From contig OZ005607.1 of the NCBI GenBank assembly GCA_963930655.1, positions 11,734,874-11,798,873 of the forward strand: a DNA stretch of 64,000 nt, given 5' to 3'. The position numbers and the translations under genes are program-made. The notes below the pieces were generated by a model that made no database searches, was not told the origin of the DNA, and saw only the letters and a list, made by a program, of their open reading frames with translations. Shown here piece by piece: positions 46,266 to 58,195 of this stretch. Source of the DNA: Myrica gale (taxonomy: Eukaryota > Streptophyta > Magnoliopsida > Fagales > Myricaceae). The stretch's first letter is position 1. Each line of letters opens with the position of its first letter.

Positions 46266-46291
46266 TTAAGTTTCCTCCCCTGAAACATTAT
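46266..46291 (-). other. Family-A LTR terminal exon, short form
   Basis: After ATTCCAG it reads DNVSGEET-stop. Exon 47142-47174 (33 nt, bounded by TTGTAG and GAG|GTAAG) joins to it in an open phase. Confidence 0.45.
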
Positions 46292-47396
46292 CTGGAATGA
46301 TACAATTTAAAACTGTGAGTCGAAAGACTCAGTAAGGAGTTATAGCTAAAACATGAATTTGAAATCATGGGTTGGAAACATGAATTTGCACTTAAACTCA
46401 TGATCAGGAACTTATAATCGTAAGCATGCACTTGAACTTGAAGTCGTAACATGTAAACATAATGTAATTCATGCATGATCATGAATTTTGATGCACGTGT
46501 ACACCTCATGATTGCATATGCACGTGCACTTGCTCTTGAAAACAAAACTTGTACTTGTAAAACTCTTGCTTTTGGAAAATCATTCCACTCCTTATCTGAT
46601 GGGCTACTTGCCCTCTATTTACCCCTGACATCAGGGTTGTGCGTTCCCGTTTGAACTGTCCTCTATTTCCCTTGGGGACCTTACATATGGTCAAGCTAGC
46701 ACACCTTCTCGCATTCGTCCTTCAGTGGGTAGACATGACCCTTGGAGGTTCACACCTTCTTGCAAGCATCCTTCAGTGTGATTGCACGTACCTCATGGAC
46801 TTCTCATCCTTCTTTCAAGCATCCTTCGGTATGGGTGCCTAGGTGACATCCATCCTTCACGTAAACGTCCATCGGTATGGATGCACCTTCTTGACTTGGT
46901 ACGGTACCGACCGACTTTAGCTTATTAACTTAACTTGTCAAAAAGTAGCGTAAAATGGTACTTTCATTTGCATAAAATTTCTCTTTCTTTCTCATGAGAA
47001 AAATGAATGCAAATGTTCATGATGTATTCATGTCGTGCTTGATAATGCCATGCTTGATATGCTTATTCATAAACAGTTTTCATGCTGTGTATCATTCTAG
47101 TTTTTGAAAAGCGTAAGTTTCTACTTACTATTTTTACTTACCTCTGTTCCCTTGAGCTTTTGAACTGCACTTGCCTACAATTGGGTCATACTAGTGTTAT
47201 TCAAAGGTTCACTAGACGTATAAAGTAGTCATTCAATAACTCATACTTCGTCATACAAAAACATCCATATTCTTGACCTCTAATTGGCCATCTTATAACA
47301 CAAGGTATTTTCTTAAGTGAAAGACCTAGTAGGGTTTCCTAATAGTTTAAAAGGAAACTACAATTTCCAGGAGAATTTCGTGAAATTCAAGGGAAG

Positions 47397-47600
47397 CCGC
47401 TTGAGCGTCGGTCGAGCGCTCGTCGAGCGTTATGCCTCTGTATAAAAGTGTTAAGGGATGCTCGAGTGCCCTGTCGAGCGTCAGTCAGGCGTAACTCTCT
47501 GTGAAACTATTGAATGATGCTCGAGCGTCGGTCGAACGTGAACTTCCTGTACAAAAATTCCTGAAGGACGCTCGAACGCCTGTCGAGCGTCAGTCCATAT
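47397..47600. repeat. CTCGAGCG-rich imperfect repeat array (second copy)
   Basis: Units with GCTTGAGCGTCGGTCGAGCG-like cores separated by spacers ending CTGTATAAAA or CTGTACAAAA. Same position in the LTR as 43558-43740. Confidence 0.75.
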
Positions 47601-48997
47601 TTCAGACACAAAACATACATTATACTTCCAAATCACAAGAAATTTGCCTTAACATGCTCTCCTCTTATAACCTCACATTTCAGACCTCTATTTTACAACT
47701 ACAAATCAAAACTCCCAAATAAAACCATGATCCTATTTCCTCAAACAAATGCTAATGCATCTATTCCACTTCTTTTGGTCTTTTTATCAAACACCTAGTA
47801 TGCAAGTTGGTTTCTCTTGTGTATAAATCTCCAGATCTGGCCATATTTCCCTAGGTTTCATGTACAACCCATGTTATTCTTTACAATCTACTAGTTCTAC
47901 ACTTCTCCAAATAAATACGCATGATTCACAAGGAGAAAATCAATCTAGACAAACAACCATCACAACAACCAACCAACAAAAAGGAAAAAAGAGAAAATGG
48001 GTGAAAGTGGGGATGGCTTGGCCGGCCAAACCATTCACCTCTTCTCTCCCTCTTTCTTCTCCTTCTTCTTTTCTCCTTCTTATTTCTCCTTCTTCTTCTT
48101 CTTTCTCTTCTCTTGATCGGGTGAGTTAGGGCTAAGTGTTTTTCGGTTTGGGGGGGGCTGCTTATACGGGAGAGCTTGGGGGAAGGGAAAAGGCAAAACT
48201 GCCCTTCCCCCTACTTTCCCTTCTTATCCCTCATTTTTTCCCTTCTTTCCTTTTCTGCCCCTAAAGAAAATCTATTTTCTTTTCCTACCACTCCACAAAT
48301 CTAACCTTAATATGTCTACTCATTTCTTGTTCCAAGGATCCACATATTGTCACATATATTTCAAAATTAAAGCCCTATTTAAATTCGTCCAATTATTGTA
48401 ACTTAGGGACATATTCAATTAATAAAACAATTCGAGCTAATAAATCTCAACTGCTAAATTTAACAAAGACAATTAATATAACATCTAAACTTCTAGCTTA
48501 AAACTCATAAAACGCTAGGGAGAAATTCTACCTATACATAACTTTAGATTAATATAACCATACGTACATTTCTCCATAATACATTCTTAATTAAAGTGAT
48601 ACATACTTAAGAGGTCATAAGCAGTAAATTGTCAGACTTAAAATTGGGGTCTCACACTTCCTACTTCTCTTTTGCCTTTCTTTGCACCTCACATGAACCT
48701 CTTACTTAGCACACTATATAGTTACTTAGTCCACCTTATGAAGCTTAAAACTTCCTAATGAAGGCATAAGGTAATTATGCACTGATTTTCAAAACCATTA
48801 TTCATACTTTAATATAGTGAATTTGCTTAGGAGAATTCAGCATCTATAAGATAATAAAATGCACTCCTTGACATTAAATTTAATAAGTATTTGTAATATA
48901 ACAAAATCCCTTACAATAGGCACAATAATAGCCCCCAAAATTAAATCCAAAACAAATACATATACGTAAATAGCATAATGAAATTCGGGGTCTCACA

Positions 48998-50318
48998 TTA
49001 TTACCTCCAACTCATCCTTTAATCATATCTTGTTGGGGTTATAAATGTAAAATCAAAAACTCAAAAATTAGGTTGATGAAAAGATACAATGTTCTAGACC
49101 CTCAAAATTCAAGGAAATTCAAGGATAAAAAATGTATTTATCCCCCCGTGTAAAATCCTTTGTTCCGGATCTGTTGGGCGCAAGCTTTGCATTTTTTAGC
49201 ATTGTATTTCTTGGAATAAGCTGAACTTTACTTTAAATAGTATATTTTTTTGGTGTAATTATTTGTCGACGTTGCTCTCTCTCGAGATTAAAGTATTATA
49301 TTATGTATATCTAATCTTTTTGTTTTCGTTCTGGCTCAACGATCCTCCCTAGTGGAACTATTTTTTTTTTCCTTAGCCCCTAGTGGAACTATTCGCTTTT
49401 ATGACACTGTTGCAGAATTGGAGTACGATCGAGGCAACGATCTTTACCCGGAAAACTGATCAATCCCTAAGCAATCGCTCGGTGAAAAAAGAACAGAATA
49501 GAAATCGAGTGATGACAACCAGTACTGCTGCCTCTAGCAATAATAAGGTGTTCGTTTGGCTTGCTTAGACTAAGCGAATAGATACCCTAGGCCCCAACGA
49601 CACATATATAAGGTAATTGGAGTTTTAAGCAAAATTTCTAAGTGAGACTTTTTATAATGATATATAAAAATAAAATATTAATTAAGACAAATTCTTCTAA
49701 TTTTTTGAAATGCAAAATTACTTACCAAAATTTTATATTCTAAATTTGTTAATATATCATTTTCAATTGATAATATGACTAATCTATTTAATCTTCATGT
49801 TTTAAAACATTTTCAAGTATAAGACAATGATTTTTTAAGTAACGGTAAAAAAAATTATATGAATTAGATGTGAGATTTTATAGGATTTCTCGAATCAATT
49901 GCCAACTAATCTTAAAGAGATTTTTTAAGATATTAATTTTATGAAATTTCTTTGAATCAATTTGCAATTACACGTCTATGTAAGAGACTATAAAAAGGTA
50001 AAAGTTGACAATTCAAAGAAATTTAATCTCGATTAAAACCTAATTAATTAAAATTCTTTTACAAAAAATTTTAACAGTTAAAATTTTGAAACTTATCATT
50101 ATATATTTTTTAAATATATCTATTAAAAAAATGGTATACTTAATCTGTTGCCTACCCTGCCTATTAAAGCCGCCCCTATCTCATGGCCTCGTTTCTGTAA
50201 ATGGAACGTCAGGCGTCCTTTTCTTGTTCATCAATGGGTAAGAAATAAAAATAAAAAAATTTTAATACAGGAAAGCGTTTGGACTTTACTTTAGGAGCTT
50301 TACTGCACTGGGAGAAAT
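48998..50318. other. AT-rich stretch without recognised genes
   Basis: No frame, repeat end or known motif beyond AT-rich low-complexity sequence (49620-50150). Could be host intergenic DNA. Confidence 0.4.
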
Positions 50319-51421
50319 TGTTAGGATCCCCGGTTAAAGAATCCAAAACAAGCACCAACTTCTCCCGGACACAATTGTTACTTTAACGATTATCCCGACT
50401 AGTTTTAAGTAACACACGAGCCGTAATTTAGGATCTAACACACAAAGAAGAGAATACTCGAGATTTTATTGATGAGAACGAAGAACATGATTAAGAGTTA
50501 ATTAGCTCAAAGAAGAGAATACTCCAGACCGGACCACTTTGGACCGGTTCTTCAATTTAGGCACAACCAGAAATCCGTTCCTATCAAATTCCAGTTAAAA
50601 AATCGAACCGAATTTCCGATTATGAACCCTATTTACAAGAGGGGAGGGCCTCTGTCTTTACTCTTTAGCCAATGTATTAAGTTGTTCGATGAAAATAGAG
50701 TAGATATATCCACTATCAGACTAGACAGGTGCAATACTCCCATCTGATCAAGAAAACGTGATTCTCTTCCTGCGAATATGTTGTTGATAAACAATAAAAA
50801 AAATTAAGAAAATTGACACGAAGATTTACTTGGTTCAATTGTGTTCTACTTTTTCGGGAGAGTGGGGTGTCAAATTTAACTGTTTTTAAATAGGATAACA
50901 AATAAACGTATGGAACATGGAAAGTACTAATTTACGTCTACCGTTAATGCCGGGAGTTGCCCGCCCTAGCAAAAATTTTTCGTCTCGGACAAGCTAAACG
51001 TTAATTACCCCAATGGGCCAATCCTCTTCATTCATTCTAATGTTGGAAGAACTATTAGTTTTCTCAACTATTGATTTTCCCTAGAAAATATTGATCTTCT
51101 CTAAGGTGGTTCACTTTATCTAGTGATGATAGATAATTGTTCTTAATAACAAAGTGACTAACTCTCATTATTCTTTGATGAATGAAATAATGAGGGTAGT
51201 CCAAAGGTTGTAGGAATAATAACTAAGAGTCTTTGGTCTTGCCTATACAAAGGAGTTTGTGTTTTCCATTAAAACCACTCACAAAGTTTTAAGGCTAGAC
51301 TATAAGTCTCTCCCCTAAAAAAACTCTATTTTCTTTTGTAAGTATTTTAGTTTGTTCAAGCACAAATGTTTGAAGGTAAAAGATTCTATTCTAGCTCATT
51401 ATTTATTACTTTCATCTAACA
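50319..51421. repeat. LTR candidate with TGTTAG/CTAACA ends
   Basis: TGTTAGGATCC at 50319 and TTCATCTAACA at 51421 give 6-bp terminal inverted repeats over 1103 bp, typical of plant copia LTRs. Flanks GAAAT and ATTCA do not match, and no primer site was seen on either side, so this may be coincidence. Confidence 0.35.
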
Positions 51422-51719
51422 ATTCAGTATTATTTTCATACATCCTACAAAGAATGTGAACCACTTGTTCCAACACACTAATGCTCGTTTTGGCTCGCCC
51501 AAAATGGGCTTGGATGATGTTTGCAAGATTTTTTGGATTTTGATAGAATTGTGAATATTTATGTAGATTGGAGTTTTATAGGCTTTTGTGTAAAGGTTGG
51601 TCAAAATTTTAAAAGATATTTAATTTTTGTTGGAGATTGTAAAAAAAAAGTGAAAAGTTTTGGATTGCTAATCATTTTAGCCCCGACACATCCGAAAAAA
51701 TGTCCATTAATTTGAAACC

Positions 51720-53180
51720 ATAAGATACAGAAACTGATTGAGTATTTTATACTCGGTTTGTGGATTTAATTTCTGGAAATTGCATTTTTAATTATCCATG
51801 CGTTGAAATTATAAGTACTTTATTGGTTTATGTTTTCAAGTCATATCATAGGATGTTTTGATGTTTACTTTGCACATGATTAGTATTTGTTACATTGATT
51901 GCATTCATATCATAAGAGGGTAAACAAATGTGAGGAACTCCTAAGCCTACAAGGTGATTTTCGAAGAAAGAGTGACGATACCGGGCACATGAGGAGAGTG
52001 CAACCCCCCATTACAGGGAGTGGGTGGACTCCTTTTTAATGCTACGACGTCATTTTTAAAGGTCCTGGTGTAGGTGGTAGGGAAGAGTCCCACGAGGAGA
52101 GGAGGGACGCACAACCCGACTCTGGGGGTGAACATAGCAGACACTGAGAATACCTAAGAGAACCATATGATGACCGAATGCATTTCAATTGCATTGCATG
52201 CATTCTCTATATTGTTTCTATGACTTGTATTACTTGAAATTATTGCACTGGTACTATTTATTCCAAAGCATGAATTATACTTGTATGAGCATGCCCCCTC
52301 CCCGAGCTTACTAAGTCAATAGGACTCACCCATTTATATTTCCATGTGTGTTTGCTTTTCTACTTTGAGCAGGGTGATGTAATATTACGAGACCGACACC
52401 TACCTCGTTGTGGGAGAGTATTTTGTAGTCCTGAAAGTCCATGTGTGGATCTTTGAGGACTGGTTCGCAAAGGATTTCCCAACCCTCAGCATTATCGACC
52501 TCGGTTGGGTGGACCCACCGTGCACGTCGATTGAAGGCCTCATTGACCTCACCACAGATGCTGGGGATGAGGATTAGGGGTTAGGGTTTTGTTTTAGCAC
52601 CCCTTAGTTAGTTTTTTCCTTTTCTTTTGTCGGCAGTGTTTCAAATGTTTTTATCCTTGAAACACGGTACCATAGACAAAGTGAGCTATAGGAAACTCAC
52701 AGTTTTGTAAATTTAGGCCTATACTTTTGTAGTCTTCTCGAAAGACCCTCTTTTGTAATAAGCCGTGTTCATTATAAGGAAATGACGTATTTCTTTTTTT
52801 TCTTTTTCTTTTTCTAAGCAATGACGTATTTCTTCTTGTTGCTTCAATTTCACTATATTATCAAATTCCTTCACTTTTGTTTTAATCTCTTTTATTAGTA
52901 ATAAATTTGCTACCTAAGTCATTATTATGAATTTTCCAAATTAAAGTTGAATTTATCCCTACTTATTATTTTGGTGCGATTTCACCTCTTTCATTCAAGC
53001 TTCTAAAACGATTTTCCATCTTCCAATTTTAACGACTTTTCATTTAACCAAGAACCGTTTTAAAACAAGCATTCCACTTAGTAAATTCGTGGGCAATGAG
53101 CGATTCTTGGAATTATTTTGCGGTAATCCCCAAATTGTGTGCATGGGACTCGTATACGCGAGCCAAGGGGGTAAATACTA
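51720..53180 (+). repeat. Family-B LTR, 3' part
   Basis: Matches 25300-26620 in order: ATCATAAGAGG..AAACAAATGTGAGGAAC (51915), GAGGAGAGTGCAACCCCC (51989), GGACGCACAACCCGACTCTG (52106), AAGTC-AATAG-GACTCA (about 52313), LTR frame (52383-52577), GTAATCCCC..TTGTGTGCATGG (53124). The 5' part is absent. Confidence 0.65.
52383..52577 (+). pseudogene. LTR-embedded frame, diverged copy
   Basis: Open for 64 codons to TAG after an upstream TAA at 52380; it could be an exon following TTGAGCAG at 52371. It reads DTYLVVGEYFVVLKVHVWIF at the start and EGLIDLTTDAGDED at the end. It keeps the Y-x-VLKV-x-x-W segment and the IDLT-plus-acidic end of the 25829 frame, but the proline-rich middle has gone. Conservation of just the two ends over such divergence is the main hint of function. 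Confidence 0.55.
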
Positions 53181-53687
53181 ACACAGAGCTTGACAATATA
53201 TTGGACATCCTGAAAAATGAAAAGCATTGTAGAAATTTGAAATCCTTTGGATTTCATCTTTTTTTATTATTTAGATTTTCTCCAAAAAAAAATGTACAAT
53301 TTGATTTCGAAGTTTATACACCGACGAAATAGTTACTAAGATTACTTTTATTTATTTATTGGTTACTGAGTCCATACTCGTTTGACGATATGGTCCTTCT
53401 GTTAATATTCCATCAGCACCAAACACGAAATTCAAGACCACGTCAGCGTTCTCGCCAGCTCAGGGTCACTAATTCCTGTCAACAGCCCAGTCACCTAAAC
53501 TAATCTAAACGAACCATTTCATTGATGTGAAGGAATGCCCCAATGAACAAAACGACACAGTACTAAGCGTGGATATTGAGCCTGAATGGTAACAAATGAC
53601 ATGACTATGAAAATATAGTCTTATTCAACGCCCAACGATTTTAAATACTACCATCAAAATTGATTAATCACAACAATAGTTGCACAC
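53181..53687. other. No gene or repeat recognised
   Basis: Low-copy-looking sequence; nothing in it could be assigned. Confidence 0.4.
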
Positions 53688-53897
53688 CTACAGCATCTTA
53701 ACCCCGCTTTTCCTTTTCTTACTTCTTTTCTTGAAAGCTGTGGGATTCAAAAGATGCTTGAGAGGAAATAAAACAGCTCGACGAGATGCTGTCTGTCTTG
53801 GTCTTGATCTCCCTGTATTCAGTGAAGTCCATGAGTAACTCTGGTATATCAAAGAGCTTGATCGACCACCCAAAACAAAAGAAAGAAACGAAAGCAA
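53688..53897 (-). CDS. Unrecognised C-terminal exon, basic, nuclear-signal-like
   Basis: Minus-strand frame ending in TAG at 53690-53688. A likely acceptor (ATATACCAG) near 53840 would give an exon starting SYSWTSLNTGRSRPRQ and ending TAFKKRSKKRKSGVKML. The KKRSKKRK cluster resembles a nuclear localisation signal. No family recognised; the upstream exon was not found. A minus-strand TATA box lies 0.5 kb upstream. Confidence 0.3.
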   Translation of the reverse strand: MLSFLSFVLGGRSSSLIYQSYSWTSLNTGRSRPRQTASRRAVLFPLKHLLNPTAFKKRSKKRKSGVKML

Positions 53898-54422
53898 AAC
53901 GGAATTGGCGACCTAAATTTTAAAAAGCTAGGAAGGAAAGATAGAGGGAGACTTAGACATTTGAGCATTCAATAACAAAAGTCAAGAAATTGTGATAAGA
54001 AAGCTCAAATCAAAGTCATTCTTAAGAAAGGAGATCTACTTGCGACTTAGGCAGCCTAACTCATACTTCAAAGTTGATAGAATTAAAAGCTAAATTACAC
54101 AAATCATAGGGCAGAGTAAAATCGATCTAACAGTAATCAAAGCTTTCTCGAGTAAAAAATTCACACTAGAAACTGAAGCCAAAAAAATTTCAAGAGGTGG
54201 TGGGTTGGGAAAGTGTTACAAAAAAAGCAACTGAAGCAACAATGAAGGACTAGGACATTATGTCAAGAATCACCACAATGCTCGGAAGCAAAGTAATCCT
54301 GCAAGAATCACCGAGGGAGGTGGCCTCGGATAAAGTCTCCGACGGCCAAGTCAGTGTTTAAGAGAGAAGATGAGTATTTTGAAATAGAATTGACTTTAGG
54401 TCTAATGAGGAGAATACTTGGG

Positions 54423-54430
54423 CTTTTATA
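54423..54430 (-). promoter_or_regulatory. Candidate TATA box
   Basis: TATAAAAG on the minus strand, followed downstream by a leader-like, pyrimidine-rich stretch and a TTGCAG acceptor-like site near 54300. It could drive the frame ending at 53688. Confidence 0.3.
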
Positions 54431-54546
54431 CCTTCACCGGCGTCGTAGTCCTGCGTGCGCTAACGGGCCCGAGCCCGAGTGGTCGGGCTTGCCGAGGGTC
54501 GAGTATTTCATGGCCCATCAGTTGATATGCTAAGGATTACCACACA

Positions 54547-54874
54547 CTAATAGGAAGTGTCACCTGATATACACTGAACCAAGGTTGGGTTGCGAGATTC
54601 AGTATCAGCTTCACTATGCCTTTGCTTGTCCATTGCACCCACTACCAACTCACGGTTCGCGGCTGAGGAATCACTTATAATTATCTTGTCAAAATAAGAC
54701 TCTTGAATTGGAAGGCGATCAGCAAGTAGAGCCACATCCTTCCCCGGTTCCTGAAATTGTTCTGTGTCTTCAAAAAGTTCATGTGGAGCTGCACCATTAA
54801 AGGCCAAAGATCTATCATCTTGATTTTGTGTATCTACCTCCACGGACACTCTCCCTCCGTAGCAAAACCCAACA
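54547..54874 (-). CDS. Unrecognised C-terminal exon, acidic
   Basis: An ACGCAG acceptor at 54875-54880 precedes a frame of about 109 codons ending TAG near 54547. It includes VEVDTQNQDDRSLAFNGAAP, ELFEDTEQFQEPGKDVALLA and QCISGDTSY at the C-terminus. It is acidic and has no membrane segment. An overlapping frame just upstream reads FEDVGLPVPTNVDYKSTNKF, so a frameshift may separate two parts of one exon. No family recognised. Confidence 0.35.
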
Positions 54875-55371
54875 CTGCGTCAAATTTATTTGTACTCTTA
54901 TAATCTACATTTGTAGGAACAGGAAGGCCAACATCCTCAAACAGCATCGGAAGAATGAGGAAGGCCAACATCCTCATAAATTGGCCAGCTATGCTGTTCG
55001 TTGACAATATGTACGTACTGACAGAGATGGTAATAAATTGTGTAAGAAAAAACTACCGCGAGAATAAATTTGACTAGATACGTAATACTTCTTGTTTTCA
55101 GTGCAAAGTCGCTTCTCTGAACGAATTGCAATTTATCACCAAATTCAATAAATTTAGGGATAGTTTTAAGGTATTATTTTCCCATTACACATCATGATCA
55201 AGCACAGAACATTGCTGAGGAATTCTTACTATCAATACGACTATATAGAATAATGTGCTTTTAGAACTTTCTGATGAAAGGGTGAAATACACGCATGTAA
55301 TAGATTTGATTTCTATGCATGCACTTCACCTTCTGTACTCTCCACACAGAAAGGCCCTTTTCTGTTTGTAG

Positions 55372-55781
55372 TATCAGCGACATTCTTACGAGAAAAAGAT
55401 CACAGACACGCGCAAAAACCAACTCTGCATGGAGGTTCAAATTAGAGTGGCTTCAAAGAAAGAAAAAGTTCAGATCATACGTATTAAAGCAGCAGGATAA
55501 GGTTAGAAAATCTTTGTGCAGCTGCAACATCAATATCTTTATATCAATTCTATGGCCATAGTGTTTTAACTAACAATGAACCTCTGTCGTCTATGATTTG
55601 CTTCTTTTTATTTTCCTTTTACTTTTGTCTTGGCACTAACAATAGGATTTCATCTAATAATTTACCTCACTGCATCTTCCTTCAGGACCTTCGTGCGTGG
55701 TCTGTCCAAAAGCAGGAAGTGTTCTCCCCCCGGGGCAATAATCAGTTATCAGACAAACATGGGTTTTTGTCTGGAAAGTAA
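55372..55781 (+). CDS. Two-exon 3' end of an unknown gene
   Basis: Exon at 55372-55501 follows CTGTTTGTAG and ends GATAAG|GTTAG. Exon at 55686-55781 follows CTTCCTTCAG and ends TAA. Phases match (43 codons then 31), giving ISDILTRKRSQTRAKTN, EWLQRKKKFRSYVLKQQDK, then DLRAWSVQKQEVFSPRGNNQ and FLSGK at the end. It is very basic. Good splice sites at three places with an open joined frame support a real gene, whose 5' part was not found upstream. No family recognised. Confidence 0.45.
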
Positions 55782-56569
55782 ATGCCACCAATAAAACTGC
55801 AATACCTCCCATATCCTTTTTCCTGTATCACTGTTTAATATCTAAGCTTTCTATTCACATTGCAAAAAGTCATTAGGCTTCTGCACTAGGTTTAGTAATC
55901 AAACAGATCCATTCAAGTCCTGTAGCTTACAGAAATTCCTCCATTGAAAAGAATCTCATTCTTTTCTCTGAGATTTAAAGATGAACTTGCTAACCTGAAA
56001 TGAGGCATAGAGTGCAGGAAGAAAAGGATGATCTAACATGTCTAGGCTTTCACAGCAGCTATGACATGATGATATAAAGTTACTCAGCAGCTAGAAAATT
56101 CAGGAAAAAAAATACCTAAAACCTAATACCAAAGCAGTACATGTAGATTTGTCCCTTGAAGCTATAGAACTAAAAGAAAAAGGGCCTTCATCGGAATGTG
56201 ATGTCACTGATGTGATAACATCTCCCACTTGAATTCTTCCATATCTAGATACAGGATATTTCGAATTAATGGTGACATTTCTAATATCTTGGTGCAGAAT
56301 GACATTTCCCATCTCTAGGTACAGGATCATTTTAGTATTTACCCACTTAAATAGAATCTATCTCACATGGCTCCAAAAATTCGTAATTTAATTAAATAAT
56401 TTGGCAATAATAAACATGGATCAGTTGAAGCATAGCTAAAATAGATACAAATGTAAAAGAGGATCTGCAGCTTCCAGTTTAGCTGCAAGCAGAGGTGACA
56501 ACTACACCAGACTTCTGACTTAGAAATGAAAAGAAAGGCAAATCAGATGAGTATAATGGATGTCATTAC

Positions 56570-57030
56570 CTTGTTACGGTTGAGCATAACGCTTTTATCC
56601 ATAGCCTTCATGGCAAAACACAGACCAGTTCCAGTGTCTAAATAAGCTGCTATTGTCTGAGTGTCTAAATAAGGAAAAGAACAACCAATCTGTGCTATAA
56701 AGAGGGGCTCTAGTAGAGAATGTGAGCTTCAAATCAATTGAAAACATGTGACAGTTATCAACCACAATCGACAATCTCAACCATACCTGAGATTTTCTTT
56801 ATGTGTCCTTTTCTTGCCTCTACTTTGTAGCTTTATGGAACTCAAAAAAATTCAACCTGCCCCCAGACTTCCACGAAAAAAAGATTTTTTTTGAGCTCCA
56901 ACTGCAATGTGAAAGATCAGAGACTATTTATGCAAGAGGAGTAGTGCAATACCATCGTATCGAATCAGAGACTCGGGATATCCATTGGGACGAACCATCT
57001 TATCCTTGGACCCCTCTGTGTACTTGCATT
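56570..57030 (-). pseudogene. Phototropin gene fragment, two exons, LOV2 missing
   Basis: Exon 56953-57030 (minus), between TTTGGCAG and GATG|GTATTG, reads KYTEGSKDK then KMVRPNGYPESLIRYD. This is the linker after LOV1 in plant phototropins, whose usual form is RPNGLPESLIRYDARQK. Exon 56570-56637, between TTATTTAG and AACAAG|GTAATG, reads FAMKAMDKSVMLNRNK. This is kinase subdomain II of the same receptor kinase, with the ATP-binding Lys (AMK). In an intact gene the LOV2 exons lie between them; here only 315 bp separate them and I see no LOV2 sequence. The following kinase exon (HRACxERE...) is also absent from 56100-56560. Both exons themselves are undamaged. Confidence 0.7.
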
Positions 57031-57094
57031 CTGCCAAATCAGCAAAACTCCAAAAAAGACAGAAAAAAACAAAGATAAGCATCCCCATTACTGC

Positions 57095-57249
57095 TCAAAT
57101 AATTTCCCCGTCCAACATTCTCTCTCCGTCACTCGAATCGCCATCCAATGACGATAAATTTGCAACATCATTCGGCCCTCTAATATCATTTACAGAAGGG
57201 GCAGCACTTGACAGAATAAGATTTTTCCTCGTGTCCAATCCAGCAGCAA
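57095..57249 (-). CDS. Unrecognised C-terminal exon
   Basis: A TTTTGCAG acceptor precedes 155 nt that reads AAGLDTRKNLILSSAAPSVN, then DGDSSDGERMLDGEII and stop. The 5' 70 bp or so of it recurs at about 57808-57890 in the local duplication. It lies just upstream of the phototropin linker exon on the same strand, but it is not a known phototropin segment. Confidence 0.4.
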
Positions 57250-58195
57250 CTGCAAAATTATGGAGAATATGCCCTAACGATTAATTTCATATCCACTAAT
57301 CACTTGGTAGCAAGAAATAAGTCAACAGACCAAAAGTACGGAGAATTAGCAACCATCCCACCTGAGAAGAAGCAGAGGCAGGGGAGAGTGATCTCAAGCA
57401 CGTTGAGAGTTGCAGTCTCTACCAACCGCGGGTTGCTCACTAGGCAATGCTTCCTGCGTCTCCGTGTCTCTCCAGTGGCACAAAAAAGTTTTGAGGAAAG
57501 AATCGAGTGGGACAAATCGAGATAACATAGATTGGGGGTAATCTAACTTACTTTAAATTTATTCTGGTTTTAGGTTGGTCGACTATAGCCAAAACTCAAC
57601 CTCGCTTTCACGCAAGAACGAACATCCAAACACCACACCCCTTGCATATATTCCAGTGCATTGCTATATCCTACATCAGAAAGCAACACAAACAAAATTT
57701 AGGTACAATAGCATATATAACAAGGAAATAGATTGGGGGTAATCTAACTTACTTTAAATTTATTCTGGTTTTAGGTCAGATGCCCTTCTCGGCAAAAGCT
57801 AGGTTGATCATTTACAGAAGGGGCAGCACTTGACAGAATAAGATTTTTCCTCGTGTCCAATCCAGCAGCAACTGCAAAATTATGGAGAATATGTCCTAAC
57901 GATTAATTTCATATCCACTAATCACTTGGTAACAAGAGATAAGTCAACAGACCAAAGGTATGGAGAATTAGCAACCGTCGCACCTGAGAAGAAGCAGAGG
58001 CAGGGGAGAGTCCTCTCAAGCACGTTGGGAGTTGCAGTCTCTACCAACCAGTTGCTCGCTAGGCAATGCTTCCTGTGTCTCTGTGTCTCTCCAGTGGCAC
58101 AAAATATTTTGAGGAAAGAATCGAATGGGACAAATCGAGATAACATAGATTGGGGGTAATCTAACTTACTTTAAATTTATTCTGGTTTTAGGTTG
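57186..58195. repeat. Local segmental duplication (~390 bp twice, tail three times)
   Basis: 57186-57580 and 57808-58195 are nearly identical (for example GAAGGGGCAGCACTTGACAG, GAAGAAGCAGAGGCAGGGGA). The tail ATTGGGGGTAATCTAACTTA occurs a third time alone at about 57729-57776. Short open frames inside both copies are not recognised. Confidence 0.85.

Larger units (their letters stand above)
45849..48654 (-). repeat. Solo family-A LTR with perfect CTTCC target duplication
   Basis: Minus-strand LTR of 2806 bp, starting at 48654 (TGTGAGACCCC) and ending at 45849 (GGGGCGTGACA), flanked by CTTCC at 45844-45848 and 48655-48659. Inserted in the same orientation in LTR 37198-48997. It contains exon candidates at 47142-47174 and 46266-46291. 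Confidence 0.92.
37198..48997 (-). repeat. Family-A solo LTR, minus strand, holding two younger LTRs
   Basis: It ends (minus) at 37198, read in plus as TGTCACACCCCGAACGCTAG, and starts at 48997, read as CGGGGTCTCACA. The LTR proper is 37198-38175, 42276-45848 and 48660-48997. Flanks ATTGAT and ATTATT are a poor match, so its duplication is eroded. It contains a terminal exon (37642-37682), TGAGTC repeat (37708-37723), a candidate exon 3 at 42744-42776 that is not open in the needed phase, and the CTCGAGCG array (43558-43740). Confidence 0.8.

Noticed and set aside
43558..47600. CRISPR-like array from spaced CTCGAGCG repeats
   Set aside because: The units are imperfect, spacers are not unique and of even length, and the setting is a plant LTR.
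50319..51421. Confident call of a full copia solo LTR
   Set aside because: Terminal repeats fit but the target duplication does not; kept only as a low-confidence feature.
57300..58159. Paired 70-77-codon frames in the duplicated segment as duplicate genes
   Set aside because: Both strands are open over the same bases, nothing is recognised, and the duplication alone explains the similarity.
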